DNA of 64,000 nt. Source: CALBZH01 sp964538515. GTDB taxonomy: Bacteria; Desulfobacterota; Syntrophobacteria; Syntrophobacterales; Syntrophobacteraceae. Location: positions 6,962-70,961 of the forward strand of contig CAZIEW010000018.1 of assembly GCA_964538515.1 (NCBI GenBank), given 5' to 3'. The notes beneath the pieces were generated by a model. The model made no database searches, was not told where the DNA came from, and worked only from the letters and a program-made list of their open reading frames with translations. Below are positions 9,134 through 18,476 of the stretch, one piece after another. Made by a program: the position numbers and the translations under genes. Numbering within the stretch: the stretch's first letter is position 1; every line of letters starts with the position of its first letter.

Positions 9134-11116
9134 ATGTGGGAGCGGGAAGTGGCTGAACTGAGCGGCATGCTGGTGGGAGCGTGGGGCGACCGGGTCGTGG
9201 ACAACCGCCACGGCGGTGGAGAGCCCGGGGGCTTTGGCGGCTTGGAGAACATCGGGGAGTACGAGCCCGGCAACCGGGTGAAGGCCGTCCTCGGCTGGAA
9301 CGGATTTTTCCTGTTCGATCACGACGTGGATTTGATCGACATGGCCCGCGCCTACCTGGATGTGGTGCAGGGGGAATCCTGCGGGAAGTGCGTTCCGTGC
9401 CGCATGGGGACCCGCGTCGCGGCGGATATTCTGACGCGCATTGGCGAGGGCAAGGGCGTCGAGGAGGACCTCGAGACCTTGAAACGGGTGGGCGAAGTCG
9501 TCAAGGCCGGGTCCATGTGCGAGCTGGGCCACACGTCGATGAACGCCGTCCTTGCGCTGCTCGAGCATTTCGAGGACGAGTTCCGCCAGGCGATCGTCGA
9601 GGGAAAGCACCGCCGGCGGGGGCGCTATCACACCAAGGTGACCGCGCCCTGCATCGAAGCGTGTCCCGAACGGCTCGATATTCCAAGATATATCGAATAC
9701 ATCAAGTCCGCCCGGTACACGGAGTCGCTTTCGGTGATTCACGAGCGCAACCCGCTTTCGTCCGTGTGCGGGAGGGTGTGCGTCCGCTTCTGCGAATTCG
9801 CCTGCCGCCGCGCCAAGCTCGACGATCCGGTCAACATCAAGCACCTCAAGCGGTTCGTCTCGGACGTAGAGATGGATGCCGCCGTCAAGCGCTATGACCC
9901 GGTCGTGACCATCAAGCCCGATGCCCCGAGAATTGCCGTCGTCGGCGCGGGGCCCGCCGGAATGACCGCCGCCTACCATCTACTCCTGAAAGGCTACCCG
10001 GTTGAAATCTTCGAGGCCCTCCACGAGCCCGGGGGCATGGCGGCCATGGGGATCCCCGACTACCGACTGCCCCGCGACGTGCTTCGCGCCGAATTCGAGA
10101 TCCTCTCAAAAATGGGCGTGACCATTCATTACGGAAAGTCTCTCGGGCGCGATTTCACCCTCGAAGGTCTCAAGAAGCAGGGCTTCGGAGCGATCTTCCT
10201 GGCCATCGGGGCCCAGAAAGGCACCGTCATGGGCGTCGAAGGCGAAGACCGAAATCCGAAGGGCTACTTCCCGGGCATCGACTTTCTCCGCCGGGTGAAT
10301 CTCAATGAGCCCATCGAGGTGGGAAGCGTAGCCGTCGTCGTGGGGGGCGGCAATGTCGCGATGGACTGCTCGCGCTCGGCCCTCCGGCTTGGCGTCAAAG
10401 AAGTCCATCTGGTCTATCGGCGGACGCAGGAGGAAATGCCCGCGGACAAGGAGGAGATCCACGATGCGATGGAAGAGGGCGTGGAATTCCATTTCCTGAG
10501 CAATCCCGTGCGGCTTTTGATTGAAGACGAGCAGATCGTCGGCGTCGAGTGCGTCCGGATGGGTCTCGGCGAGCCGGATGCGAGCGGAAGACGACGCCCG
10601 GTGCCGGTCGAGGGCTCGGAATTTGTCATCTCCTGCGACATGGTCGTTCCCGCCATCGGGCAGAAGGTGGATGCATCCTGCCTGCAGGGCGAATGCTGCC
10701 CGGATCTCACCCGCTGGGACACGGTACAATGCGACGCGGATACCCTTCAAACCTCGCAGGAATCCATCTTTGCCGGCGGAGATTGCGTGACGGGCCCGGC
10801 CACGTTGATCGAGGCCATGGCCGCAGGGTTTCGGGTGAGCAATTCGATCGACCAGTACCTCCGGGAGGGATGCGTGACTCTCACCGAGGATGAGCGCATG
10901 AGCAAGGTCTTCCGTACGGTTGCCGCCATCGACGAGGACCGTGTCGATCGACTGGGCTCGGGTCTGAAGCGGATCAAGATGCCCATGCGCTCCGTCGAGG
11001 ACCGCGTGGACGATTTTGAAGAAGTCGAAATGGGATTGTCCCCCGAAGATGCCCTTCTTGAAGCGGATCGCTGTCTGCGCTGTTACCGGATCCTCCTTGT
11101 TGCTGCGGAAAAGTAA
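9134..11116 (+). CDS. NuoF C-terminal/GltD-like fusion flavoprotein (formate dehydrogenase-associated NAD(P) oxidoreductase)
   Basis: 660-residue iron-sulfur flavoprotein that probably passes electrons between NAD(P)H and the formate dehydrogenase encoded 18 bases downstream. Residues about 60-170 are the C-terminal 4Fe-4S domain of NuoF (ESCGKCVPCRMGTR plus a fourth Cys in GSMCELGH); the FMN/NADH-binding half of NuoF is missing. From about 175 it is a glutamate-synthase-small-subunit-like module: an N-terminal cluster domain (CIEACPERLDIPRYI, CGRVCVRFCEFACRR), FAD-binding VVGAGPAGMTAAYHL, NAD(P)-binding VVVGGGNVAMDCSRSA, and C-terminal FAD contact SIFAGGDCVTGPATLIEAMAAG. ATG 9134 has no clear ribosome site; ATG 9167 is an alternative. 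This architecture is known beside NAD(P)-linked formate dehydrogenases and hydrogenases; the cofactor preference is not resolved. Confidence 0.88.
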   Translation: MWEREVAELSGMLVGAWGDRVVDNRHGGGEPGGFGGLENIGEYEPGNRVKAVLGWNGFFLFDHDVDLIDMARAYLDVVQGESCGKCVPCRMGTRVAADILTRIGEGKGVEEDLETLKRVGEVVKAGSMCELGHTSMNAVLALLEHFEDEFRQAIVEGKHRRRGRYHTKVTAPCIEACPERLDIPRYIEYIKSARYTESLSVIHERNPLSSVCGRVCVRFCEFACRRAKLDDPVNIKHLKRFVSDVEMDAAVKRYDPVVTIKPDAPRIAVVGAGPAGMTAAYHLLLKGYPVEIFEALHEPGGMAAMGIPDYRLPRDVLRAEFEILSKMGVTIHYGKSLGRDFTLEGLKKQGFGAIFLAIGAQKGTVMGVEGEDRNPKGYFPGIDFLRRVNLNEPIEVGSVAVVVGGGNVAMDCSRSALRLGVKEVHLVYRRTQEEMPADKEEIHDAMEEGVEFHFLSNPVRLLIEDEQIVGVECVRMGLGEPDASGRRRPVPVEGSEFVISCDMVVPAIGQKVDASCLQGECCPDLTRWDTVQCDADTLQTSQESIFAGGDCVTGPATLIEAMAAGFRVSNSIDQYLREGCVTLTEDERMSKVFRTVAAIDEDRVDRLGSGLKRIKMPMRSVEDRVDDFEEVEMGLSPEDALLEADRCLRCYRILLVAAEK

Positions 11117-11134
11117 GTGAAAAGGACACGTTGA

Positions 11135-13936
11135 ATGAAGACGATCGTAAAGAGGGAGCTAAAGCACGTGCGGGTTGTCATAAACGGTGTCCCCGTCGAA
11201 GCGCGGGAGGGTAAGAGCATCCTCGACGTCGCCCGGAGCCATGACATCCCCATCCCGACGCTGTGCTATATCCAGAAGCTGAGACCGCTGGGGTCCTGCC
11301 GGATGTGCGTGGTGGAGGTGGAAGGAACGCCGACGCCCGTCACGGCCTGCACGACCCCGATCGCCGACGGCATGGTCATCACGACCCACTCGCCCCATCT
11401 CGAAAAGCTGCGGCGGGAGATTTTGAAGTTCATCCTCCAGAAGCACCCGCTCAACTGCTACGCCTGCGAGATCAACGGCAATTGCCAGCTCCAGGACCTC
11501 GTGCACGCCTACGACATCGGCCACAACGACCTGCACGCCTACAACATCCGCCCCATCGAATTCGAGCCGGAGCCCTATTCGACACCGCTGATCAAGTACC
11601 ACCCTCAGCGTTGCATCCTGTGCGGACGATGCATTCAGGCCTGCATGGAGATCAGCGAGGTCGGCGCGATCAACTTCAAAGGGCGCGGGGCGAGCACGCG
11701 GATTGCCCCCGTGCTGCCCACGGCCGAGTTCAAGCCCGAATGCATTTCCTGCGGCGAATGCATGTCCGTTTGCCCCGTCAACGCCCTCACCGAAGCCACG
11801 GGGCGCCCGCGGGGAAAGGCCTGGGAGACGACCCGGGTGAAGACCACCTGCGCCTATTGCGGCTGCGGCTGCCAGCTGGAGCTCAACGTCACCAACAACC
11901 AGGTGACGGGCGTGAACCCGTGCGAAGGTGGCGTCAACAAGGGCGCCCTCTGTTCCAAAGGGCGGTTCGGGTACGATTTTATCAACCACCCGGATCGTCT
12001 GAAAAAACCCATGATCCGGCGCAACGGAGCCCTTGAGGAGGTCCACTGGGACGAAGCCCTCGACTTCTGTGCGGAAAGGCTTGTCGACGTGCTGGATGCG
12101 CACGGACCCGAGGCGATCGGGGGGTTGAGCTCCGCCCGCTGCACCAACGAAGAAAACTACCTCTTTCAGAAATTCATGCGGTCCGTGCTTGGAACGAACA
12201 ACGTGGACCATTGCGCACGCCTTTGACACTCGGTCACCGTGGCCGGTCTGGCCGCAGCTTTCGGAAGTGGCGCAATGACCAATGCGATGGGGGAAGTCGA
12301 AGACACGGACCTGATCCTCATTACCGGGAGCAACACCGCCGAGTGCCATCCCATCATCGGCCGCATGGTCAAACGGGCCGTCGACCGCAAGCGGGCAAAG
12401 CTGATCGTCGTCGATCCGCGCGAGGTCGAGCTGGTCAAGTTCGCTCGGATCTGGCTGCGCCCCAGACCGGGAACCGACATCGCCTGGATCAACGCCATGG
12501 TGCACGTGATTCTCGAAGAAGGCCTCTGGGACAAGGAATACGTCGAGACGCGCACGGAGGGCTTCGAGGCGCTCCGGGCCGGGGTCGCGAGCTACACGCC
12601 CGAGCGGGCCGAGCAGATCACGGGGATTCCGGCAGACGACTTGCGCCGCGCCGCTCGGCGCTACGCGCAGGCCCCCAAGGCCATGATCCTCTACGCCATG
12701 GGCATCACCCAGCACACCAAGGGGACGGATAACGTCAAGGCTCTGGCCAACCTCGCCATGCTCTGCGGAAACGTCGGCATCGAGGGCGGTGGCTTGAATC
12801 CCCTCCGAGGCCAGAACAACGTCCAGGGCGCCTGCGACATGGGTGCGCTCCCCAACGTGCTGCCGGGCTATCAGCCGGTGAGCAACGAAGAGGTCCTCGC
12901 CCGGTTCCAGCAGGGCTGGAGCACGGGGGTGCGCCTCTCCGACAAGGTCGGCCTGACCGTGACCGAAATGTTCCCCGCCGTCTTGGAAGGCAACGTGCGA
13001 GCCATGCTGATCATGGGCGAAAACCCCATGCTGAGCGACGCGAACACCTCTCACGTCAAGAAGGCGTTGGAGCGCCTCGACCTCTTGATCGTCCAGGATA
13101 TTTTCCTCACCGAAACGGCCCAGATGGCGGACGTGGTCCTGCCGGCCGCCTCGTTCGCCGAAAAGGACGGTACTTTCACCAACACGGAGCGTCGCGTCCA
13201 GCGCGTGCGCAAGGCCCTCGATCCACCCGGAAGGGCCATGGCGGACTGGGAGATCCTGTGCGGCCTGGCCCAGCATGTGAGCATGAAGCTCCAAGCCCGG
13301 CAGGCGGCAAGGAGCGAGGGGAACAGCTCGCCTCCGTTTGCGCGTCCCTTTTCCCGCGGGTACTGGGACTACAAGTCCGCCGCGGAGATCTTCGAGGAAC
13401 TGTCCGCCCTGACGCCGGCCTATGCGGGAATGAGCTACGACCGGTTGGAGCGCGGCGGCTTGCAGTGGCCGTGTCCCAACAAGTACCATCCGGGCACCCC
13501 GGTCCTGCACAAGGACCGCTTTGTGCGCGGGCTGGGCAAGTTTCACCCCGTGGAGCACGCTCCGGCGGCGGAAGAGCCGGATCAGGAGTACCCCTTCTTT
13601 CTCAGCACGGGTCGTATCCGCTTCCATTACCACACGGGAACCATGACCCGCCGCTCGCGGGGACTCAACTGCGTCGCCCCGGAAGGATTTGTCGAAATGC
13701 ACCCGGAGGATGCAGCCGAGCTCGACATCCAGGACGGCGAGCGGGTGCGTCTCTTGTCGCGAAGAGGCTCCATCACGTCCCGAGTGCGCCTCACCGAGCG
13801 CTCGCCTCGGGGAGTGGTCTTCAGCACGTTCCATTTCAAGGAGTCGCCGGTCAACCTGCTGACCAACGATGCCTTGGACCCGACGGGAAAAATCCCGGAA
13901 TTCAAGGTCTGCGCCGTTCGCGTGGAGAAGATTTGA
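11135..13936 (+). CDS. fdhA: Selenocysteine-containing formate dehydrogenase alpha subunit (NuoG-like N-terminus)
   Basis: Catalytic subunit oxidising formate to CO2 (or the reverse) at a Mo/W-bis-pyranopterin site. One gene interrupted by an in-frame TGA at 12224-12226: the residues before it (NNVDHCARL) and after it (HSVTVAGLAAAFGSGAMTNA) align with the E. coli FdhF segment around its selenocysteine, so the TGA is read as Sec364, giving 933 residues. Domains: 2Fe-2S ferredoxin (CYIQKLRPLGSCRMC region), NuoG-type His/Cys cluster (HPLNCYACEINGNCQLQ), two 4Fe-4S clusters (CILCGRCIQAC, CISCGECMSVCP), the catalytic-domain 4Fe-4S motif starting CAYCGCGC at residue 239, molybdopterin oxidoreductase core, and a C-terminal dinucleotide-binding domain. 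A SECIS-like hairpin follows the TGA. Expression needs SelA/B/C/D, not in this window. A soluble NAD(P)-linked enzyme with the upstream fusion protein is the likely assembly. Confidence 0.95.
12227..12269 (+). promoter_or_regulatory. Bacterial SECIS element of fdhA
   Basis: Directly after the Sec TGA, bases 12239-12255 form a six-pair hairpin (GUGGCC / GGCCGC, one U-G pair) with the apical loop GGUCU. Counting the U of UGA as 1, U17, G23 and U24 are all present, the positions known to matter for SelB binding in E. coli fdhF, whose loop is also GGUCU. CACU at 12227-12230 can pair with AGUG at 12266-12269 as a lower stem. Confidence 0.85.
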
Positions 13937-14354
13937 GAAGGGCAGACCCGGTATGCTCATGAGGCTGACTTCCGGAACCGAGGAAATGGCTGGGGAGGTG
14001 CTCGTCCCGGAAGAGAATGGTGAGGCTCTCTCGTATTGTCTGCACTGTTTTACGGGCCTTTGGAATCCCGACGACCCAGGATGTCAACACTCCAGATCAT
14101 TGTCGTCATGCACTCCGCGCCCGTCGGCGGTTTCGAATTCGGCAAGTTGTCTTGACTACCGCTGAGCCTGATCTGGAGCTACTTTTGGGCGATATATCGC
14201 GTACGGTATCAAGATCTGATGACTTTGCATGCGAGGGTGCGACGCAGGTTCCCAAAGCCTTTTCGAAGTTGTTGGGAAGCCACTCCCGAAATGATTGATG
14301 GTTGATGTGAGCAAAGGCACCGGTGAGCTCTGGATTGTATGGAGGTTAATGCCC
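13937..14354. other. Intergenic stretch without a recognised gene
   Basis: 418 bases between fdhA and a DUF433 gene relic. Short open frames exist (for example 14017-14298, plus strand), but none has a convincing ribosome site or family resemblance. Local base composition is visibly less GC-rich than the flanking genes, consistent with decayed or acquired DNA. No hairpin followed by a T-run was found. Confidence 0.4.
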
Positions 14355-14556
14355 ATGTCACGGGCGTCTCGTGAAACACAATATCAGCACGTGGTTCTTG
14401 ACGAGCAGAGGGTCCCGATCATTGCCGGAACGGACATGAACGTGATTGAGCTCGTTTTGGAAAAGACCGCCTTCGGCTGGAGTCCCGAAGAGCTCTGCTT
14501 TCAACACCCCTTCTGAGACTGTAATCGCCGTGCAGCTCAGCTACGGATATCATTGA
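14355..14556 (+). pseudogene. Frameshifted DUF433 (VapB-like antitoxin) gene relic
   Basis: From ATG 14355 (GGAGG at 14341-14345) the frame encodes YQHVVLDEQRVPIIAGTD and AFGWSPEELCFQHPF, a clear DUF433 match with the IAGT and GWSPEEL signatures, but stops at TGA 14514. In the +1 frame from 14512 the sequence continues SETVIAVQLSYGYH before TGA 14554, which resembles the family's expected LTLxQIxxALxYYxDH tail. A single-base frameshift therefore explains the break. The usual downstream PIN/DUF5615 toxin gene is absent. The -35 of the next operon's promoter overlaps its last codons. Confidence 0.6.
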
Positions 14557-14582
14557 CTTTGCCGGGTAGACGCTGCTATTTT
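14553..14582 (+). promoter_or_regulatory. Promoter of the macA-macB-OMF-tetR operon
   Basis: TTGACT (14553-14558) and TATTTT (14577-14582) are separated by 18 bases, a good sigma-70 layout about 180 bases before macA. A perfect palindrome begins three bases downstream. Confidence 0.55.
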
Positions 14583-14584
14583 GC

Positions 14585-14598
14585 TGAGTGATTACTCA
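14585..14598. promoter_or_regulatory. Palindromic operator, likely for the operon's TetR repressor
   Basis: TGAGTGATTACTCA is a perfect inverted repeat (TGAGT and ACTCA) around GATT. It covers the expected transcription start of the promoter at 14553-14582. Many TetR/AcrR repressors bind palindromes of this kind, and the operon ends with a TetR gene, so autoregulation of efflux is inferred. Confidence 0.5.
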
Positions 14599-14761
14599 AT
14601 CGGTCAGACGGCGATACCGCTACATCATACCCGCTGAGGATTGGAATCTTCATTTGGGCCGCACGCAGGGACAATGGCGAAAGATCGTTTGCCCCTACTG
14701 ACCCTGATAAAGAAGCGTTCGACCCCGACGAGTCTGTTCTGGAAATCTACTGGGAGAGTGT

Positions 14762-16108
14762 ATGAAGCGCAGCGCCAAATCGATCTTGCTCCTCGTCGTC
14801 CTGATCGGGTTGATAGCGGGTGGCGCAACCTGGCTCATGAAACGGGACAACAATCGCTCGGTCGCCTACCGGACAACCCCCCTCAGCCGGGGCAATCTTC
14901 TCGCCACCATCAGTGCCACCGGTACGGTGGAGCCGGAAGAAGTCATCGATGTCGGCTCCCAGGTGGCGGGGAAAATTGTTGCCTTCGGAAAAGACAAGTC
15001 GGGCCGTCCCGTGGACTACGGGTCCACGGTCGAAGAAGGCATGATCCTGGCCCAGATTGACGACTCGCTCTTTGCCGCGGATGTCGCTCAGGCCAAATCC
15101 CAACTGGAGCAGGCACTGGCCAGCCTGCTTCGGGCCAAGGCGGATCTCGGCCAGCTCGAGGCAAAGCTCTTCCAGGCCGAGCGCGACTGGAACCGGGCCA
15201 AAAAGCTGGGGCCCTCGGAGGCTCTGGCTCAAAGCGATTTCGATGCATCCAAGTCCGCTTTCGAAGTGGCCAAAGCGAACGTGGAAGTGGGAAAGGCCGT
15301 AATCGCTCAGGCCGCCGGCACCGTGGCCGCCGCCGAAGCGACTCTCAGGCGCGCCCAGCAGAACCTGGACTATTGTACGATCCGCTCGCCGGTCAAGGGC
15401 GTCATCATCGACCGGCGGGTCAACATTGGCCAGACCGTAGTCGCAAGCCTGAACGCCCCGAGTCTTTTCCTCATTGCCAGAGACCTGAAGCGCATGCAGG
15501 TGTGGGTCGCGGTGAACGAAGCGGACATCGGGAGCATTGTTCCGGGGCAGCCGGTCAAATTCACCGTGGACGCGCTGCCCGACCGGACCTTCGATGGCAC
15601 GGTGGGAAAGATCCGCCTGAACGCGAGCATGACGCAAAACGTCGTCACGTACACTGTGGAAGTGATCACGGACAATTCCGACGGGGCGCTCCTGCCCTAT
15701 CTTACGGCCAATGCCAAGTTCATGATCCGTGAGCGTCAGAACGTGTGGCTCGTCCCCAACGCAGCCCTCCGCTACATTCCGACTCCGGAAGTCCTGGCTG
15801 CGGGCAAGGAGCGCCCGTCACCCAGGGAGCAGGAGAAGCCCAAGACATCACCCGAGGCCGGCAAGGCACCCACAGGTGGTGCACCCAAGGGGACAATCTG
15901 GGTCCAACAGGGCTCTCAGCTGCGTTCGATCCCGGTGACGATCGGTGTGACGGACGGCTCTCAGACTGAAATCCACGGGGATGACCTGAAGGAAGGATTG
16001 CTCGTGGTCCTTGGCGAAGAGCGCAAGGATTCCCAGGGCGCCTCAGCCGGCGGAAGCCCTTTCACGCCGCGCCTCTTCAGGGGAGGCGGTGGCTCATCCG
16101 GCCGATGA
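14762..16108 (+). CDS. macA: MacA-like periplasmic adaptor (membrane fusion protein)
   Basis: Adaptor that bridges the inner-membrane MacB ABC transporter to an outer-membrane channel in tripartite efflux or export. 448 residues: N-terminal membrane anchor (SILLLVVLIGLIAGGATWL), biotinyl/lipoyl half-motif ISATGTVEPEEVIDVGSQVAG, a long alpha-helical hairpin (about 100-200, rich in A, E, K, Q), second lipoyl half (DYCTIRSPVKGVIIDRRVNIGQ), beta-barrel domain, and a C-terminal membrane-proximal domain with a proline-rich insertion (about 345-375). GGGAG lies before ATG 14762. The stop is followed almost at once by macB. Confidence 0.9.
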   Translation: MKRSAKSILLLVVLIGLIAGGATWLMKRDNNRSVAYRTTPLSRGNLLATISATGTVEPEEVIDVGSQVAGKIVAFGKDKSGRPVDYGSTVEEGMILAQIDDSLFAADVAQAKSQLEQALASLLRAKADLGQLEAKLFQAERDWNRAKKLGPSEALAQSDFDASKSAFEVAKANVEVGKAVIAQAAGTVAAAEATLRRAQQNLDYCTIRSPVKGVIIDRRVNIGQTVVASLNAPSLFLIARDLKRMQVWVAVNEADIGSIVPGQPVKFTVDALPDRTFDGTVGKIRLNASMTQNVVTYTVEVITDNSDGALLPYLTANAKFMIRERQNVWLVPNAALRYIPTPEVLAAGKERPSPREQEKPKTSPEAGKAPTGGAPKGTIWVQQGSQLRSIPVTIGVTDGSQTEIHGDDLKEGLLVVLGEERKDSQGASAGGSPFTPRLFRGGGGSSGR

Positions 16109-16140
16109 CGGAAACCTCCTTTCATGAGAGAGGTCCATCC

Positions 16141-18291
16141 ATGGAACTGATCACCTTGCGAGGGATCTCGAAATCGTATCAGCTCGGCGAGATCGAGCTG
16201 CCGGTCCTTCGGGACATCTCGCTCACCATATCCAAAGGCGAGTTCGTCGCCCTGATGGGAACGTCCGGGTCGGGGAAGACCACCCTGATGAACCTTCTGG
16301 GCTGCTTGGACCGTCCCACCTCGGGAGAGTACTGGCTGGATGGGGACGACGTGGGAGGCCTTTCTTCCGATGAGCAGGCCATTTTGCGAAATCAGAAGAT
16401 TGGCTTTGTCTTTCAGAGCTTCAACCTGCTCCCCCGCACCAGTGCCATCGAAAATGTGATGATGCCCCTCACCTATGGCGTCACGGTGCTTTCGGACGAT
16501 GCGGCACGCGCACGGGCCACCGAGCTGCTGAGCCGCGTGGGGCTCGGCGAGCGGCTGGACCACGAGGCGTCGCAGCTTTCGGGCGGTCAGCAACAGCGGG
16601 TTGCCATCGCGAGAGCCCTCGTGAACAATCCCCCCCTGCTGTTTGCGGACGAGCCCACCGGGAACCTCGACTCCGCCACCAGTGAAGAGGTGCTGCGGCT
16701 CTTCCAGAAGCTCAATGAGGAGGAGGGGGTTACCATCATCCTCGTCACCCACGACGAAAGCGTGGCTCGCTACGCCCAACGAACGATCCGGATCCACGAC
16801 GGAAGAATCGCGTCGGATGGCACCAGCCCCACGGCGAGCCAATCCCAAACCGAGAGCCCGGTCGGTTCGAGCCCTGGATCGAGCCGGAAGTCGTGGCGCT
16901 CGGCGGGGCTCTCGGTACGGTTGCTCCGTATGCTGAAAACCGCCCTGCACGGCCTGCGGCGCAACATCATGCGGGCGGCCCTCACCACGCTTGGCATCAT
17001 CATCGGCGTTGGCGCCGTGATCGCCATGATGGAAATCGGGAGAGGCTCCTCCACAGCGATCCAGTCTACCATTGCGAGCATGGGGGCCAACAATCTGATG
17101 GTCTTCCCCGGGACCGCCTCGAGCGGCGGTGTAACGTTCGGTGCCGGCAGCGTCATGACGCTCACGCCCCAGGATGCCGAGGCCATTCTGGCCGAGTGCA
17201 GCGCGGTCCGGGCGACGGCTCCGGTGGTACGGGCACGGGCGCAGGTCGTGTACGGGAATCGCAATTGGGTGCCGACCTTCATTTACGGCACGACGCCTGC
17301 CTTTCACGATGTGCGCGAATGGCCCGTCTCCGAAGGCGACCCCTTCTCCGAGCGCGACGTGCGCAACGGCAGCAAAGTGACGGTTGTCGGTCAGCGGTTG
17401 GTTCGGGAGCTCTTCCAGGGAGAGTCGCCCCTTGGCAAGGAATTGCGGATCAAGAACGTGCCCTTCAAGGTGATTGGCGTCTTGAGCGCCAAGGGAGCCA
17501 ACATGATGGGAATGGATCAGGACGACATCCTCATCGCTCCCTGGACGACCATCAAGTACCGCGTGACGGGCACAGCACTCGCCAACGTCAATCAAAGTGG
17601 GAGCTCCACAACGGACTCGAGTACGTCGTCGTCGGTCAACAGCCTGAACCAGCTCTACCCCGGAAGCCAGAGTCTCTATCCTCAGCAGTCGGCCACCCAG
17701 GCGGCAGACACCCCTAATCCGGTGAGGTTCACCAATGTCGACCAGATTTTGGTCGCCGCCCGATCCACCGAGGAGGTCCCCGTTGCCATCTCCCAGATGA
17801 CGGAGCTTTTACGCCAGCGACACCGCATCGGCCCCGAAGAGCCCGACGATTTCAACATCCGGGACATGACCGAGATGAACAAGGCTCTGACTCAGACGGC
17901 CACCATGATGACCAAACTGCTTCTCGCCGTGGCGCTCATTTCCCTGGTGGTGGGAGGCGTTGGGATCATGAACATCATGCTGGTCTCGGTGACGGAGCGA
18001 ACGAGGGAGATCGGCCTCCGGATGGCGGTGGGCGCCCAGGGAAGCGCCATCTTGCAACAGTTCCTGGCAGAAGCGATCGTCCTGTGCTTTTGCGGCGGAG
18101 CGGCGGGCATTTTGATCGGGCGCGGAATCTCCATGCTGGTCCGGCTCCTTCTCGGCTGGCCCACGGAGCTTTCGTTGGATGCCGTCCTGGCGGCGTTTGC
18201 CGTTTCGGCGGGCGTCGGCATCATTTTCGGCTACTACCCCGCGCGGAAGGCGTCCCGGCTGGATCCCATCAACGCCCTGCGCTACGAATGA
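16141..18291 (+). CDS. macB: MacB-like ABC transporter (ATPase fused to FtsX-type permease)
   Basis: Inner-membrane ATP-driven component of the tripartite exporter. 716 residues: ATPase with Walker A GTSGSGKTT, Q-loop FQSFN, signature LSGGQQQR, Walker B LLFADEPTGNLD and switch His in VTHDE; then a transmembrane helix (TTLGIIIGVGAVIAMMEIG), a large MacB periplasmic core, and three C-terminal helices of the FtsX domain. A Ser/Thr/Gln-rich low-complexity stretch occurs in the periplasmic domain (17590-17700). ATG 16141 (MELITLRGIS) follows an AGAGAGG site; ATG 16105 overlaps the macA stop and is an alternative that adds 12 residues. Substrate unknown: antibiotics, lipopeptides or toxins are typical for MacB. 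Confidence 0.92.
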   Translation: MELITLRGISKSYQLGEIELPVLRDISLTISKGEFVALMGTSGSGKTTLMNLLGCLDRPTSGEYWLDGDDVGGLSSDEQAILRNQKIGFVFQSFNLLPRTSAIENVMMPLTYGVTVLSDDAARARATELLSRVGLGERLDHEASQLSGGQQQRVAIARALVNNPPLLFADEPTGNLDSATSEEVLRLFQKLNEEEGVTIILVTHDESVARYAQRTIRIHDGRIASDGTSPTASQSQTESPVGSSPGSSRKSWRSAGLSVRLLRMLKTALHGLRRNIMRAALTTLGIIIGVGAVIAMMEIGRGSSTAIQSTIASMGANNLMVFPGTASSGGVTFGAGSVMTLTPQDAEAILAECSAVRATAPVVRARAQVVYGNRNWVPTFIYGTTPAFHDVREWPVSEGDPFSERDVRNGSKVTVVGQRLVRELFQGESPLGKELRIKNVPFKVIGVLSAKGANMMGMDQDDILIAPWTTIKYRVTGTALANVNQSGSSTTDSSTSSSVNSLNQLYPGSQSLYPQQSATQAADTPNPVRFTNVDQILVAARSTEEVPVAISQMTELLRQRHRIGPEEPDDFNIRDMTEMNKALTQTATMMTKLLLAVALISLVVGGVGIMNIMLVSVTERTREIGLRMAVGAQGSAILQQFLAEAIVLCFCGGAAGILIGRGISMLVRLLLGWPTELSLDAVLAAFAVSAGVGIIFGYYPARKASRLDPINALRYE

Positions 18292-18476
18292 TCCTCTCGA
18301 CCCATACTTCCGGCTTCCCCCGTCGATGCAAGACGCTGCGGGCGTCCGCAGGCGGAGGGACCGATTCTGACCCTGAGCAGAGGGATAAAGGGTATGCCCG
18401 CTTTCGAAGGTAGGACAAGGTCCTCTGGAGCCCCTGGGCACGACTCCCCGCGATCGAGTGTCCGAAGCAACGGTGA

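Noticed and set aside
12224..12226. Reading the fdhA TGA as a true stop or a disabling mutation.
   Set aside because: Flanking residues match a known selenocysteine site and a SECIS-like hairpin follows.
11159..13960. A 933-codon open frame antisense to fdhA.
   Set aside because: Its protein is low-complexity and unlike any family; it is a mirror of the GC-rich codon pattern of fdhA, which is itself strongly supported.
15961..17595. A 544-codon open frame antisense to macB.
   Set aside because: Shadow of the transporter gene; no ribosome site and no family match.
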